Shown here in pieces: positions 11,787 to 23,711 of a stretch of 64,000 nt of DNA. Positions within the stretch are counted from its first letter, which is position 1; each line of letters starts with the position of its first letter. The notes under the pieces are model-generated. The model saw only the letters and a list, made by a program, of their open reading frames with translations, did not search any database and was not told where the DNA came from. Position numbers and translations under genes: made by a program. Source of the stretch: Bufo bufo. Lineage: Eukaryota; Chordata; Amphibia; Anura; Bufonidae. The DNA lies in NCBI RefSeq assembly GCF_905171765.1, contig NC_053390.1, forward strand, positions 334,824,407 through 334,888,406, read 5' to 3'.

Positions 11787-12770
11787 TGTCACGACCTTGG
11801 TTATGGTCGTGACTCGGGATCCGCATGCTGTTGCCTGCGGTATGGTTTTATTTTCTGCCATAGGTGAGGGCCGCTAGTATGTTGCCTCACTTGTGGTTGC
11901 CACTGGCAACATATGGTTGTATTGCAGTTTGGCAGCCTGAGCTGGTGCTGGGCAGCTTGCTGCAATGTGCATGCGGTTGCACCTGGCAACCTGCCTTTAT
12001 ATGTGTGCACATTCCCTGTTTGGTGTGCACAGGGTTTGAATTGTGTGCACTTTCCCTTTAAGTTGCTGTCTTCCCTTCCCTGGTGTGAGAAGGGTTAATT
12101 CCCTTCCTAGTGTGTGTCCACTGGGTGTGTCTGTGTGGGTGTGGCTACTTGGGCATATATAGCTTCTGTTGTGTTTCAGAAGCTGAGGGGTACTCCAGCC
12201 TTGTAGTGGGCTGGAGGCACCCTCCTGGTCTCAGATACCATCTGCCAGTGAGGGCCACCCTTGTGGTCATAGAATGTGATACCCGATGTTATGAAGATGT
12301 GTTTGTGTTATGCTTATTTATTGCAGCGTATGGTTTCCTGGCTTCCTGTGTGGTGTGTGCTCTGTCTCTTGTGTTTGTGGACAGCAGCACTTATACTTGG
12401 GTTCCAGGCTCTTTGTCTGTGGCAGGTAGGTGTGGTACTTGTTGCACTCACCTGCCATTGCCATATGTCTGTTTCTGTTCCCCTTTCTTTATAGTTTGGC
12501 CACTTTAGACTCCTGCTCCACGTCCAGGAGGAACGGGCTGTCTACCCAGCTCCTAGTTCAGGGATTGGCGGAGGGTCAGTAGGGATTCGAGGTTCCTGAG
12601 CATGAGCCCTCCTACCTTCAAGGGCGGCTCATGCAGCTAGGAGTCAGGGTCAGATTAGGGAAGCTCTAGGAGGTGACCTGCTCCCTAATTCTGTGGTTCT
12701 GGCCAAGTAGCAACCTTTCCATCTTCTGGCATCGCACGGCTGAGGGTTTTCCCCATCCTCAGCCGTGACA
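11787..12770 (+). mobile_element. Solo LTR, Ty3/Gypsy type (984 bp)
   Basis: It starts tgtcacgacc and ends gccgtgaca, with the perfect 5-bp duplication agtcc at 11782-11786 and 12771-12775. A TATA-like catatatag lies at about 12154-12162, which supports plus orientation. It is inserted in E3. I cannot tell whether it belongs to the same family as the Gypsy remnant that starts at 13150. Confidence 0.9.
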
Positions 12771-12879
12771 AGTCCTTTTAAGGTATGCTAACGTTGTGCT
12801 ATCTAAAGGTGTGATACACAGAGGGGTGTGATATACTTATAATATACTTTATAACATAGAAAGTATATTATAGTGCATT

Positions 12880-13145
12880 TGTATGCTTCCAGAAAATACT
12901 GATTGAGGGCTGCGATCTATCAGCTTCCACAGAATAGTGATTGAGGTTTTCCATATACCTGCTTCCACAAAATTGCTGCTTGAGGGTGATATACCAGCTT
13001 CAACTAACAACTGATTGAGGCCTTCCATATATCAGCTTCCACAAAATAGCGATAGAAGTTTTCCATATACCTGCGTCCACAAAATACAGATTGTGGGTTT
13101 TGATATACCAGCTTCAACTGATTGAGGCCTGCCATATATCAGCTT
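12880..13145. repeat. Short degenerate repeats in E3 (cttccacaaaat units)
   Basis: Blocks of the type cttccacaaaatagygattgag followed by tttccatatacctg recur about six times. They occupy the 5' untranslated region of E3, where E4 has similar but different repeats. Confidence 0.6.
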
Positions 13146-13510
13146 CCACAAATACTGCTCTTCTCAAGATAATTTGACACGTAATTTTACTCAGATGGTT
13201 CAGGTATTGGGGGAGAAACTCAGTTTACATGAGTCAGGACAGAGTCTGCATTCACCAAGTCATCATATGGAACCCCAAATTAAGCTTCCTGAATAGGGTT
13301 GAGCGAACTTTAGGATTTTTGGACCCCGGACCCGAACCCGAACATTTCAGTAAAAGTTCGGGTTCGGGTTCGGTGTTCGGCACTTTCTTGGCGCTTTTTG
13401 AAAGGCTGCAGCCAATCAATATGCGGTTAACTGTCTGACCTTAGAAGCCATCACAGCCATGCCTACTAATGGCATGGCTGTGATTGGCCAGAGCAGCATG
13501 TGACCCAGGC

Positions 13511-13520
13511 TCTATATAAG
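13511..13520 (+). promoter_or_regulatory. Probable TATA box of E2
   Basis: tctatataag lies about 30 bp upstream of cacatcactctgctg. An inverted CCAAT box (tgattggcc) is upstream. E1 has the same layout. Confidence 0.6.
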
Positions 13521-13969
13521 CTTGAGTCACGTAGCGCTGCACATCACTCTGCTGTTACAAGTGTAGGGAGAGGAAGCTGCTGGACTTGTGATTTGAGGGA
13601 GAGAATAGGAGAGAATCTAACTCAGCGATCTACATAGAAATAGTTGTGTGGGTGCAGGGCACAATCGTTTTACCCTGCCCTGAGCCCATTGACAAAAAAA
13701 ATTTACTTTTATCCATCTGTTAGTTAGGTGGGCGGCGGGGGCGGCCATTTTATGCAAGCTCAGTGCACCAGCACTGCATCTGAGCTTTTGGGACATTGTA
13801 AATCACCTTTTTTTTGGCAATATACAACATCTTGATTAGTCAGTGTGAAATTTAAGCTAGAAATACAGCCATCATTTTTTGGGGTTCAAAAACAAACTTT
13901 TTTTTTGCCAAAAAACAGTATTGTCCTGATCTACAAGCGTTAAATTCAAGTTTAATATACACTCACCTA

Positions 13970-15009
13970 AAGAATTATTAGGAACACCATACTAATACGG
14001 TGTTGGACCCCCTTTTGCCTTCAGAACTGCCTTAATTCTACGTGGCATTGATTCAACAAGGTGCTGATAGCATTCTTTAGAAATGTTGGCCCATATTGAT
14101 AGGATAGCATCTTTCAGTTGATGGAGATTTGAGGGATGCACATCCAGGGCACGAAGCTCCCGTTCCACCACATCCCAAAGATGCTCTATTGGGTTGAGAT
14201 CTGGTGACTGTGGGGGCCATTTTAGTACAGTGAACTCATTGTCATGTTCAAGAAACCAATTTGAAATGATTCGAGCTTTGTGACATAGTGCATTTTCCTG
14301 CTGGAAGTAGCCATCAGAGGATGAATACATGTTCTCATTCTGTTTACACGAAATTCGGACTTTACTATTTGAATGTCTCAACAGAAATCGAGACTCATCA
14401 GACCAGGCAACATTTTTCCAGTCTTCAACAGTTCAATTTTGGTGAGCTCGTGCAAATTGTAGCCTCTTTTTCCTATTTGTAGTGGAGATGAGTGGTACCC
14501 GGTGGGGTCTTCTGCTGTTGTAGCCCATCCGCCTCAAGGTTGTGCGTGTTGTGGCTTCACAAATGCTTTGCTGCATACCTCGGTTGTAATGAGTGGTTAT
14601 TTCAGTCAACGTTGCTCTTCTATCAGCTTTAATCAGTTGGCCCATTCTCCTCTGACCTCTAGCATCCACAAGGCATTTTTGCCCACAGGACTGCCGCATA
14701 CTGGATGTTTTTCCGTTTTCACACCATTATTTGTAAACCCTAGAAATGGTTGTGCGTGAAAATCCCAGTAACTGAGCAGATTGTGAAATACTCAGACCGG
14801 CCCGTCTGGCACCAACAACAATGCCACATTCAAAATTGCTTAAATCACCTTTCTTTCCCATTCTGACATTCAGTTTGGAGTTCAGGAGATTGTCTTGACC
14901 AGGACCACACCCCTAAATGCATTGAAGCAACTGCCATGTGATTGGTTGACTAGATAATTGCATTAATGAGAAATAGAACAGGTGTTCCTAATAATTCTTT
15001 AGGTGAGTG
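13970..15009 (-). mobile_element. Tc1/mariner element, DD36E-type spacing, dead copy
   Basis: Terminal repeats cactcacctaaagaattatt at both ends are flanked by TA (13968-13969 and 15010-15011). The surrounding 182-bp array reads continuously when the element is removed. The 3' end of the same family is at the window start. Confidence 0.92.
13992..14861 (-). pseudogene. DD36E-type Tc1 transposase, inactive
   Basis: The start codon is at 14861 with MGKKGDLSNFECGIVVG. A stop falls near 14735, just before WCENGKTSS. A TGA replaces Trp in the N*TVEDWK block near 14430, and about 60 residues including the Gly-rich region are deleted near 14330. The first catalytic Asp is in WSDESRF. The second position reads QQENALCHK, with Glu in place of Asp. 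The final Glu lies in SPDLNPIEHLW, 36 residues after the second position. That spacing matches the DD36E group (Incomer-like); this group assignment is an inference. Confidence 0.85.
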
Positions 15010-17304
15010 TATACAACTTTCATATTCTGTTACCAAAAAAAACACCTTTTTGGCAATCTACAACATCCGGATTAGTCAGTCTGCAAATCAAGCTAGAAAT
15101 ACATCCATCATTTTCTGGGGTTTTAAAAACAGACTTTTTTGCCAAAAAACTGTATTTTCCTGATCTGCAAGTGTTAAATTCAAGTTTAATATATAAAGCT
15201 TTCATATTCTGTTACCAAAAAAACACTTTTTTGGCAATCTACAACATCTGGATTAGTCAGTCTGCAATTTAAGCTAGAAATACACCCATCATTTTCTGGG
15301 GTTTTAAAAACACACTTTTTTGCCAAAAAACTGTATTTTCCTAAACTTGTAAGTGTTAAATTCAAGTTTAATATATACAGCTTTTATATTCTGTTACCAA
15401 AAAAAAAAAACTTTTTGGGCAATCTACAACATCTGGATTAGTCAGTCTGCAATTTAAGCTAGAAATACACCCATCTTTTTCTGGGGTTTTAAAAATACAC
15501 TTTTTTTTGCCCAAAAACAGTATTTTCCTGATCTGCAAGTGTTAAATTCAAGTTTAATATATACAGCTTTAATATTCTGTTACCAAAAAAACACATTTTT
15601 GGCAATCTACAACATCTGGATTAGTCAGTCTGCAATTTAAGCTAGAAATACACCCATCATTTTCTGGGGTTTTAAAAACAAACTTTTTTGCAAAAAACAC
15701 TATTTTCAGGCCTTGCAGCATCAGCAAGTGTGAAATTACAGGCTTATATAATGCTGTCAAATTCAATTGTCAAACAAACACTCGTTTGGGCAAAAAAGTT
15801 TAGTTGGCAGCCTTTGATGCAGATGTCATTGTGAGATACACCCTTAATACATTTAGGTTAGATTCAGAGATTTGAAATACCGCCATTTGGTGCACCAATA
15901 TTGAATTCAGGCCTACACTGGTTCAGGCCGTGTGAGATACACCATCTACATACAGGGGTTTGATTCAGGCATTTGAAATACAGCCATTTGAAATACAGCC
16001 ATTTTGGGCAAAGAAATCTTTAATTCAGGCCTACACTGATTTAGGCCATGTGAGATACACACTCTACGTACAGGGGTTTGATTCAGGCATTTGAAATACA
16101 GCCATTTGAAATACAGCAATTTTGGGCAAAGAAATCTTTAATTCAGGCCTACACTGATTCAGGCCGTGTGAGATACACCCTCTACATACAGGGGTTTGAT
16201 TCAGGCATTTGAAATACAGCCATTTGAAATACAGCCATTTTGGGCAAAGAAATCTTTAATTCAGGCCTACACTGATTTAGGCCATGTGAGATACACACTC
16301 TACGTACAGGGGTTTGATTCAGGCATTTGAAATACAGCCATTTGAAATACAGCCATTTTGGGCAAAGAAATCTTTAATTCAGGCCTACACTGATTCAGGC
16401 TGTGTGAGATACACCCTCTACATACAGGGGTTTGATTCAGGCATTTAAAATACAGCCATTTAAAATACAGGCATTTAAAATACAACCATTTTGGGCAAAG
16501 AAATCTTTAATTAAGGCCTACACTCATTCAGGCCGTGTGAGATACACCCTCTACATACAGGGGTTTGATTCAGCCATTTGAAATACAGGCATTTGAAATA
16601 CAGCCATTTTGGGCAAAGAAATCTTTAATTCAGGCCTACACTGGTTCAGGCCATGTGAGATACACCCTCTACATACAGGGGTTTGATTCAGGCATTTGAA
16701 ATACAGCCATTTAGGGCAAAGAAATCTTTGATTCAGGTCTACACTGATTCAGGCCGTGTGAGATATACCCTCTACATACAGGGGTTTGATTCAGCCATTT
16801 GAAATACAGGCATTTGAAATACAGCAATTTTGGCAAGAAATCTTAAATTCAGGCCTACACTGGTTCAGGCCGTGTGAGATACACACCCTACATACAGGGG
16901 TTTGATTCAGGCATTTGAAATACAGCCATTTGAAATACAGCCATTTTGGGCAAAGAAATCTTTAATTCAGGCCTACACTGATTTAGGCCATGTGAGATAC
17001 ACACTCTACGTACAGGGGTTTGATTCAGGCATTTGAAATACAGCCATTTGAAATACAGCCATTTTGGGCAAAGAAATCTTTAATTCAGGCCTACACTGGT
17101 TCAGGCCGTGTGATATACACCCTCTACATACAGGGATTTGATTCAGGCATTTGAAATACAGCCATTTTGGGCAAAGAAATTCTCTAATTCAGGCCTACAC
17201 TGATTCAGGCCATGTGAGATACACCCTCTACATACAGGGGTTTGATTCAGCCATTTGAAATACAGCCATTTTGGGCAAAGAAATCTTTAATTCAGGCCTA
17301 CACT

Positions 17305-18748
17305 CAGTGGCGTAGGGATCGCCATAGCAACCATAGCAGTGGCTATGGGGCCCTACGCCACTGGGGGCCCGTCCGGACCGCATCATTTTTTTTTTATTTT
17401 TTTTTTATTTTTTTTTATTTTTTATTAATACACTACACACAGGCAGGCCCGCCCAGTGTAGTGGGCGGGGATCGGGCGGTCCGCGGCTCGGGCCTGACTG
17501 GGGGGAAGGAAGGAAGCCAACAGGAACAGGAAGGAGGAGCTGTAGTAGGAGCAGGTGGGCCCGGGCCGGGGGCCGGGCGCACTGTCTGCCGCACGCACAA
17601 GGAAGGAGATTCGGAGAACATGAGGTAGGCGGTGGAGGGGGCCGGAACGGGGGCGGCCGGAACGGGGCCGTAGCCAGGCTGGCACCAGTGCCGCAGTGCG
17701 TGCAGGAAAGATTTCCTCCGGCTCCGCCTCCTAGAGTCCTAGTAACTAGAGGGAGTACTCAGGAGGCGGACTCAGGCGGTGGAGGGGGCGGGGCCGGGCC
17801 GGTGGAGTGACCTAACTTCAATTCCCTTATCTCCTGCTCATTAAATTGCCCTAGATAGCTAGTGCTCTGAATCATTCACTGAAGGGGCATCGTTAGGTCA
17901 AAACATTCGGGGCTTCAGCCCCGGATGTTTTGACCAATGCCCCGAATGTTATGCTGGCAGTCATTTCCACACAATCTCCTGCACAGCCCGGAGCCTGACT
18001 CCGCCCACTCATGTGACTGATCATGTGCTCCTGACATCATGCAAGGTCCTTTAGCCCACTAGGAACTATCATCTCCTGAGGTAGGACATGTGAATGGAGC
18101 ATTTCTAGGTGCATGTTTTGGCTGTATTCTGCCCCCCTGCCCTGTACTGTACCCCTCTGCTGCACCGTGTATACCCCCTATGCTGTATTTTGCCCCCCTG
18201 CCCTGTACTGTGTACCCCATGCTGTATTCTGCCCCCTACCCTATGCTGCACTGTGTGTGCCTCCTGCCCTGTACTGCACCACCTATGCTGCACTGTGTGT
18301 GCCCCCTAAGCTGCACTGTGTGTGCCCCCTGCCTTATACTGTACCCCCTATAATGCACTGTGCCCCCTATGCTGCACTGTGTGTGCCCCCTGCCTTATAC
18401 TGTACCCCCTATAATGCACTGTGCCTCCTATTCCTCACTGTGTGTGTGGCTCCTGACCTGTACCCCCTATGCTGCACTTTGTGTGCCCCCTGCCTTATAC
18501 TGTACCCCCTATAATGCACTGTGCCCCCTATGCTGCACTGTGTGTGCCCCCTGCCCAGTATTGTGCCCTCTATGCTGTACCCCTTGCCCTTTAGTGTGCC
18601 CCCTATGCTGCATTGTACCCCTACTCTGCACTGTGCGTCCCCCCTCTTGCCCTGTACTGTACCCCCTATACAATACTGTGCCCTGTACATTGCAGCCTCC
18701 CTTCTCTGTCTCTAGTGCTTGCCACTTGGCACTATCATGGCACACTTA
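17305..18748. other. Unresolved composite insertion in the 117-bp array
   Basis: It opens with cagtggcgtagggatcgcc, which looks like a hAT-type terminus, next to a self-complementary gtggctatggggccctacgccac. A T-rich stretch and a GC- and CpG-rich block (17440-17810) follow. The segment with ccccggatgttttgacc recurs near 57050. I could not find the right terminus or a duplication. No gene is visible. Confidence 0.45.
18113..18700. repeat. Minisatellite (ctgcactgtgtgtgccccct units)
   Basis: Units of about 60 bp combine ctgcactgtgtgtgccccct, gccttatactgtacccccta and taatgcactgtgcc. Open frames across it are repeat artefacts. Confidence 0.75.
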
Positions 18749-19139
18749 GGCCGGTTTCACATCACGTTTTGCCATTCGTCTAATGCAGGGGTGGGCACTC
18801 CAGCTGGGCTTTGCACTCCAGCTGTTGTGAAACTACAACTCCCAGCATGCATTATTGCTCTTCTCATAACTCTCACAGAAATTAATGGAACATGCTGGGA
18901 ATTGTGTTTCACAACAGCTGGAGTGCCGAAGGTTGCTGACCCCTGGTAATGTATACATAAAATGTATATGTTAACAGGTGACTCAGACTGACACCATCAA
19001 AAAAAATGATATGTTAATGTATACGTTTTTTTTTTTAACAGACTTTGCAGGATACAAAACCGTAGTGTGCTGCACTTTTGTATCCCATTTTCCAATGTAT
19101 ACATCAAACGGATGGCAAAAATGTGATGTGAACTCTCCC
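18749..19139. mobile_element. PIF/Harbinger-like miniature element
   Basis: Ends ggccggtttcacatcacg and, in reverse, gggagagttcacatcaca are flanked by TTA at 18746-18748 and 19140-19142. Another miniature element is nested at 18786-18945. Confidence 0.7.
18786..18945. mobile_element. hAT-like palindromic miniature element
   Basis: It starts caggggtgggc and ends gctgacccctg. Its arms share gctgttgtgaaactacaact in opposite orientations. The flanks are gtctaatg and gtaatg, which fit an 8-bp duplication that lost two bases. Confidence 0.65.
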
Positions 19140-20194
19140 TTACATATGCACATATAGGATACATTTTGGGCAAAGAAATCTTTAATTCAGGCCTACACTG
19201 GTTCAGGCCGTATGAGATACACCATCTACATACAGGGGTTTTATTCAGGCATTTGAAATACAGCCATTTGAAATACAGCCATTTTGGGCAAAGAAATCTT
19301 TAATTCAGGCCTACACTGATTTAGGCCATGTGAGATACACACTCTACGTACAGGGGTTTGATTCAGCCATTTGAAATACAGGCATTTGAAATACAGCCAT
19401 TTTGGGCAAAGAAATCTTTAATTCAGGCCTACACTGGTTCAGGCCGTGTGAGATACACACCCTACATACAGGGGTTTGATTCAGGCATTTGAAATACAGC
19501 CATTTGAAATACAGCCATTTTGGGCAAAGAAATCTTTAATCCAGGCCTACACTGATTCAGGCCGTGTGAGATACACCCTCTACATACAGGGGTTTGATTC
19601 AGGCATTTGAAATACAGCCATTTGAAATATAGCCATTTTGGGCAAATAAATCTTTAATTTAGGCCTACACTCATTCAGGCCGTGTGAGATACACCCGCTA
19701 CATACAGGGGTTTGATTCAGGCATTTGAAATACAGCCATTTGAAATACAGCCATTTTGGGCAAAGAAATCTTTAATTCAGGCCTACACTGATTCAGGCCG
19801 CGTGAGATACACCCTCTACATACCGGGGATTGATTCAGGCATTTGAAATACAGCCATTTTGGGCAAAGAAATCTTTAATTCAGGCCTACACTGGATCAGG
19901 CCGTGTGAGATACACCCTCTACATACAGGGGTTTGATTCAGCCATTTGAAATACAGCCATTTTGGGTAAAGAAATCTTTAATTCAGGCCTACACTGGTTC
20001 AGGCCGTATGAGATACACCATCTACATACAGGGGTTTTATTCAGGCATTTGAAATACAGCCATTTTGGGCAAAAAAATCTTTAATTGAGGCCTAGTCTGG
20101 TTCAGGCCGTGTGCGATACACCCTTTACATACTGTCGTTCTATTCTACTTTTAATTAAACACCCATTTAGGGCAAGATCCTAAATTCAAAAAAT

Positions 20195-22341
20195 ATGAGG
20201 AGAGCGTCAAATAATGGACGTGGCCTAGGTCGTGGTGCTGCTGGTGGAGCTCCTGTTGCAGGGAGAGGACGTGGTCGATCTGTGCCAGCTACACGCACAA
20301 GTGAAACCCCTTCCTCAAATGCGAGTAGGCGACAAAACCTGCAGCGGTATTTGGTCGGGCCTAATGCTGCTCTACGAATGGTGAGGCCTGAACAAGTACA
20401 GGCGATAGTAGATTGGGTTGCTGACAGTGGATCCAGTTCCTTCACATTGTCTCCCACCCAGTCTCCTGCTGAAAGACCACAGTTCGCACCTGCAGCCGAT
20501 GTCCATCAGTCTTTCACCTCACCCCCTTGCAAATTATCCAAGCAGTCTGAGCAGTCTCTTCTACTTTTTGATAACTCTGTTAGCAGGGTTTCCCAGGGCC
20601 ATCTACCTAGCCCTGCCCCAGAAGTGGAAGAGATTAAGTGCACCGATGCCCAACCACTTATCTTTCAAGATGAGTACATGGGAGGACCATTGCAGCACGT
20701 CTCGGATGATGACGAAACACAGGTGCCAACTGCTGGGGCTTTCGAAAGAGTGCAGACCGACAAGGAAGGATTGGGTGAAGACTGGGTGGAAGATAATGTG
20801 GAGGACGATGAGGTCCTCCACCCCACATGGAATCAAGGTCATGCGAGTGACCTACGTAGTTCGGAGGAAGAGACGGTAGTCGCACAGAGCCACCAGCACA
20901 ACAGAAGAGGGAGCAGGGTGGAAAAGCGGAGCGGCCGTCCTCTAGACAGTACGCCTGCTACTGCCCACCGCAGCAAGGGTCCGAGCAAGGGTCCGAGCAC
21001 ACCAAAGCCAGCTCCAAGGAGTTCGCTGGTGTGGCAGTTCTTCAGACAATGTGCTGATGACAAGACACAAGTGGTTTGCACGCTGTGCAATCAGAGCCTG
21101 AAGTGAGGCATATATGTTCTCAACCTGAGCACAACCTGCACGACCAGGCATTTAAGTGCAAAGCACGAGCTGCAGTGGAGTAGACACCTCAAAAACCAAG
21201 AAAGGTCTCTGGCTCCTCCTGCTTCCTCTTCTCCTGCAGTCTCGGCCTCTTCATCCACCTCTGGAGTGGCAGTGCCACCTGCCACCCCGCAAACAGAGGA
21301 TCTGCCAGCAACACCAACACCTGGGTCATCAAGCATCTCCACAATGTACTACGGAAGCGAACAGCACCACTTCACCACCAATGACTGAGCCTCCATGCGA
21401 GACCTGTGTTCCTTGTTGCGCTGTTTCGAGTACTCCACCAAAAAAGCCAGTGCCGATAACGCCGTTCTCAGCGTTACTATCCCACTTCTATGCCTCCTTG
21501 AAAAAACGCTCCTGGCGATGATGGAAGAGGATGTGGCACAGGAGATGGAGGAGGAAGAGGGATCATTTTGTAGGGTTTCCGGCCAGTCATTTCCAAGTGG
21601 CTCCGAGGGTGGGTTCCTGCACCCACAAACCCAAGGTACACAATTGTCCAGCCAGGGCACAGTTCTGGAGGATGAGGAGGTGGAGGATGAGGAGGAGGAG
21701 ATGGAGGAGGAGGAACCATGTTCACAGCAGAATGGCACCCAGACCAGCTCATGGCCATCACTGGTGCGTGGATGGGGGAATACAGAGGACACAGACGATA
21801 CACCTCCCACAGAGGACAGCTTTTCGTTGCCTCTGGGCAGCCTGGCACACATGAGCGATTACATGCTGCAGTGTCTCCGCAATGACCGCCGAGTTGCCCA
21901 CATTCTAACTTGTGCTGATTACTGGGTGGCCACGCTGCTGGATCCACGTTACAAGGACAACGTACCTTCCTTAATTCCGTCACTGGAGCGTGATCGTAAG
22001 ATGAGCACGCTGGTAGACGCGCTGCTGCTGGCATTCCCACCTGACAGCGGGGGCACAGTGGAAGCACAAGGCGACGGCAGAGGAAGAGGTCGCCAACGCA
22101 GCTGGGGCACCGCCAGCACCTCAGAAGGCAGGGTTAGCATGGCCGAAATGTGGAAAAGCTTTGTTAGCACGCCTCAACAACCAGCACTACTAGCTGATAT
22201 GGAACGTCTTAGCAGGAGGCAGCATTTCACCAACATGGTAGAGCAGTATGTGTGCACACGCCTACAGGTACTGAATGACGGGTCTGCCTCCTTCAACTTC
22301 TGGGTCTCCAAATTGGGCACATGGCCTGAGCTTGCCCTTTT
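20195..22341 (+). pseudogene. E2 hAT transposase, internally deleted
   Basis: The ATG at 20195 opens MRRASNNGRG, an RGR-rich N-terminus, followed by MVRPEQVQAIVDWVADSG. The BED zinc finger begins VVCTLCNQSLK. The next codon is TGA where E1 has an Arg codon, a likely C-to-T change. The zinc finger continues with TTRHLSAKHELQW. Near 21385 the sequence jumps straight to the late region (LCSLLRCFEYS), so the two catalytic Asp blocks present in E1 are deleted. The Glu/Asp-rich linker, MSDYMLQCLRNDRRVAHIL, the YWVATLLDPRYKD block and the start of the dimerisation domain remain. The copy cannot encode an active enzyme. Confidence 0.9.
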
Positions 22342-23327
22342 AAAAAAAAAAAAAAAACTATAAAAAAATAAATAAATAAATAACTAAAAAAAAATTAAAA
22401 AAAATATATATATTTGGGTCATTACATTAACTGGCGGACTAGGAATGTGATCTACGCACTCCTCTGCGAATGTGGAAAAATATATATATTTTTTTATTGT
22501 GCAGCTGTGCGTTCCACCTGCCGATCATGTGACCTCCACACTTCCGGTTTCTGGTCATGGATTGTTTGATATGCCTCCACACTGCTCAGAACACTCTGCT
22601 GCACAGGTGAATGTAATTTTGCCCTATTTATTATCCTATATAAAGTGATACCCCAACACACAGCTCCTTACCCCTGAGGAAGCCGGATTGTTCCGGCGAT
22701 ACGCGTTGGGCGTTCTCTCACTCTTCCAGGTCCACTGCACCAGCAGGTTTATGTAGGTTTGACTCTCCAATTTAGACCTCATCATGGTCTGTCTGCATTT
22801 CTAGTGGTCTCACCTCATTTCATATTTGCTATATGTTTTGTATTGGATTTTTATATGCTGGTTTATAATGTATATGCCCATTCTGTGGCAACCCAGTGGA
22901 CCTGCATGTGTCGGTTACATATATTATATTGCATACCGCACTTTGTTCTAATTGTATACACTTTTTAATGTGTATCTGTTGGTGTGTTTAATAAACTTTA
23001 TATATATTTTTATATTGACTTATTGTCGGATGTGCATATATGGGGTGGTTCTTGTGACTCTCTCTTGGGTCTGGTGATATTGTTTGAAACTTTGAAAAGT
23101 TGTCACACATTTACGCTTTAATAATTTCTCCCATATTTCAACTCTATAATTTAAAATTTGAAAAAATGAATCCTCCCTTGGATGTGGTCTCTCTTTCTCA
23201 CGCTCCATCTCTGGCCTGGAACCCTGATTCCCCGCCACCCGTGATCACCATGGTAGGCGCATAAAAGAACATCGAAAGTTGATAGAGAAGATATAAAATT
23301 GCATCGTGAACATCACGGGGACGTGCG
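22340..23327 (+). mobile_element. Penelope-like 3' region inserted in E2 (putative)
   Basis: The hAT frame stops at CTTGCCCTTT and an A-rich stretch follows. Then comes sequence without a gene that contains cctgaggaagccgg, a short hairpin and gatacgcgttggg, plus an AT-rich tail with aataaa near 22990. This resembles the region after the Penelope-like C-terminus at 29785-30200. No coding part is left. Assignment is by resemblance only. Confidence 0.45.
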
Positions 23328-23545
23328 ACATGGTGGGGCAGTATGTGTGCACATGCCTACATGAACTGACTGACAGGGGTCAGCCCATGCAACTTCTGGC
23401 TCTCCAAATTGGACACATGGCCTGAGCTTGCCCTTTACCCCTTGGAGGTGCTGGCCTGCCCTGCAGCCAGTGTATTGTCTGAACGTGTGCTTAGCATGAC
23501 TGGAGGGTGTTATCACAGGTTATATTTCCCAATTTCAAAAATAAA
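23328..23545 (+). pseudogene. Second, diverged copy of the hAT dimerisation segment
   Basis: The sequence from catggtggggcagtatgtg repeats what is at 22236-22341 with about 15% differences and then continues further, through the region corresponding to the LSERVFS motif. Frameshifts are present. It joins the 3' UTR shared with E1. A duplication this divergent is unlikely to be a simple target-site duplication. Confidence 0.75.
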
Positions 23546-23711
23546 ATTTAAAACCAAAAAGCAGTGTAAGCTACCTCCTCCACCGCCGCTTCCACCTACA
23601 CCGCCACATCCACCGCCTCCTCAACCTCCTTCTCCATATGGAGCTCGTCCTCCTAGATCTAGATTATTATTTTTTTATTTTTACGTATTTTATGTTATTT
23701 AAAGTCATTTC

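Larger units (their letters stand above)
11449..13150 (+). mobile_element. E3: 5' part of a hAT element related to E4
   Basis: The left end tagtgatagccttgtggttc and the next few hundred bases (through gggacaccaaacgctagct) match the 5' end of E4 read from 62545 on the minus strand. No coding part remains. The sequence passes into Gypsy gag near 13150. A candidate 8-bp flank is ctggacat at 11441-11448, but its partner is missing. A solo LTR splits the fragment. Confidence 0.75.
13800..15775. repeat. Tandem array of about 182-bp units (E2 5' region)
   Basis: Units contain gttaccaaaaaaacac, ggcaatctacaacatctgg and tgcaagtgttaaattcaag, spaced 180-187 bp (15032, 15212, 15395, 15582). The array begins before and resumes after the Tc1-type element at 13970-15009. 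Confidence 0.85.
15780..20135. repeat. Tandem array of about 117-bp units (E2), interrupted
   Basis: Units contain tttaattcaggcctacact, gtgagatacaccctctac and tttgattcaggcatttg, with spacing near 117 bp. There are about 13 units before 17304 and about 8 after 19150. The interruption 17305-19150 is a composite of later insertions. Confidence 0.88.

Noticed and set aside
11787..12770. Solo LTR as the missing 5' LTR of the Gypsy remnant
   Set aside because: It has its own 5-bp duplication on both sides and lies within hAT E3 sequence, so it is an independent insertion.
17440..17810. GC- and CpG-rich block as a host CpG island promoter
   Set aside because: It lies inside an insertion within the E2 array and no gene follows it.
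18090..18750. Overlapping open frames on both strands rich in Cys and Pro
   Set aside because: They follow the minisatellite period; open on several frames because the unit lacks stops.
20603..21090. Minus-strand frames opposite the E2 transposase N-terminus
   Set aside because: Shadows of the coding strand; the same shadows appear opposite E1.
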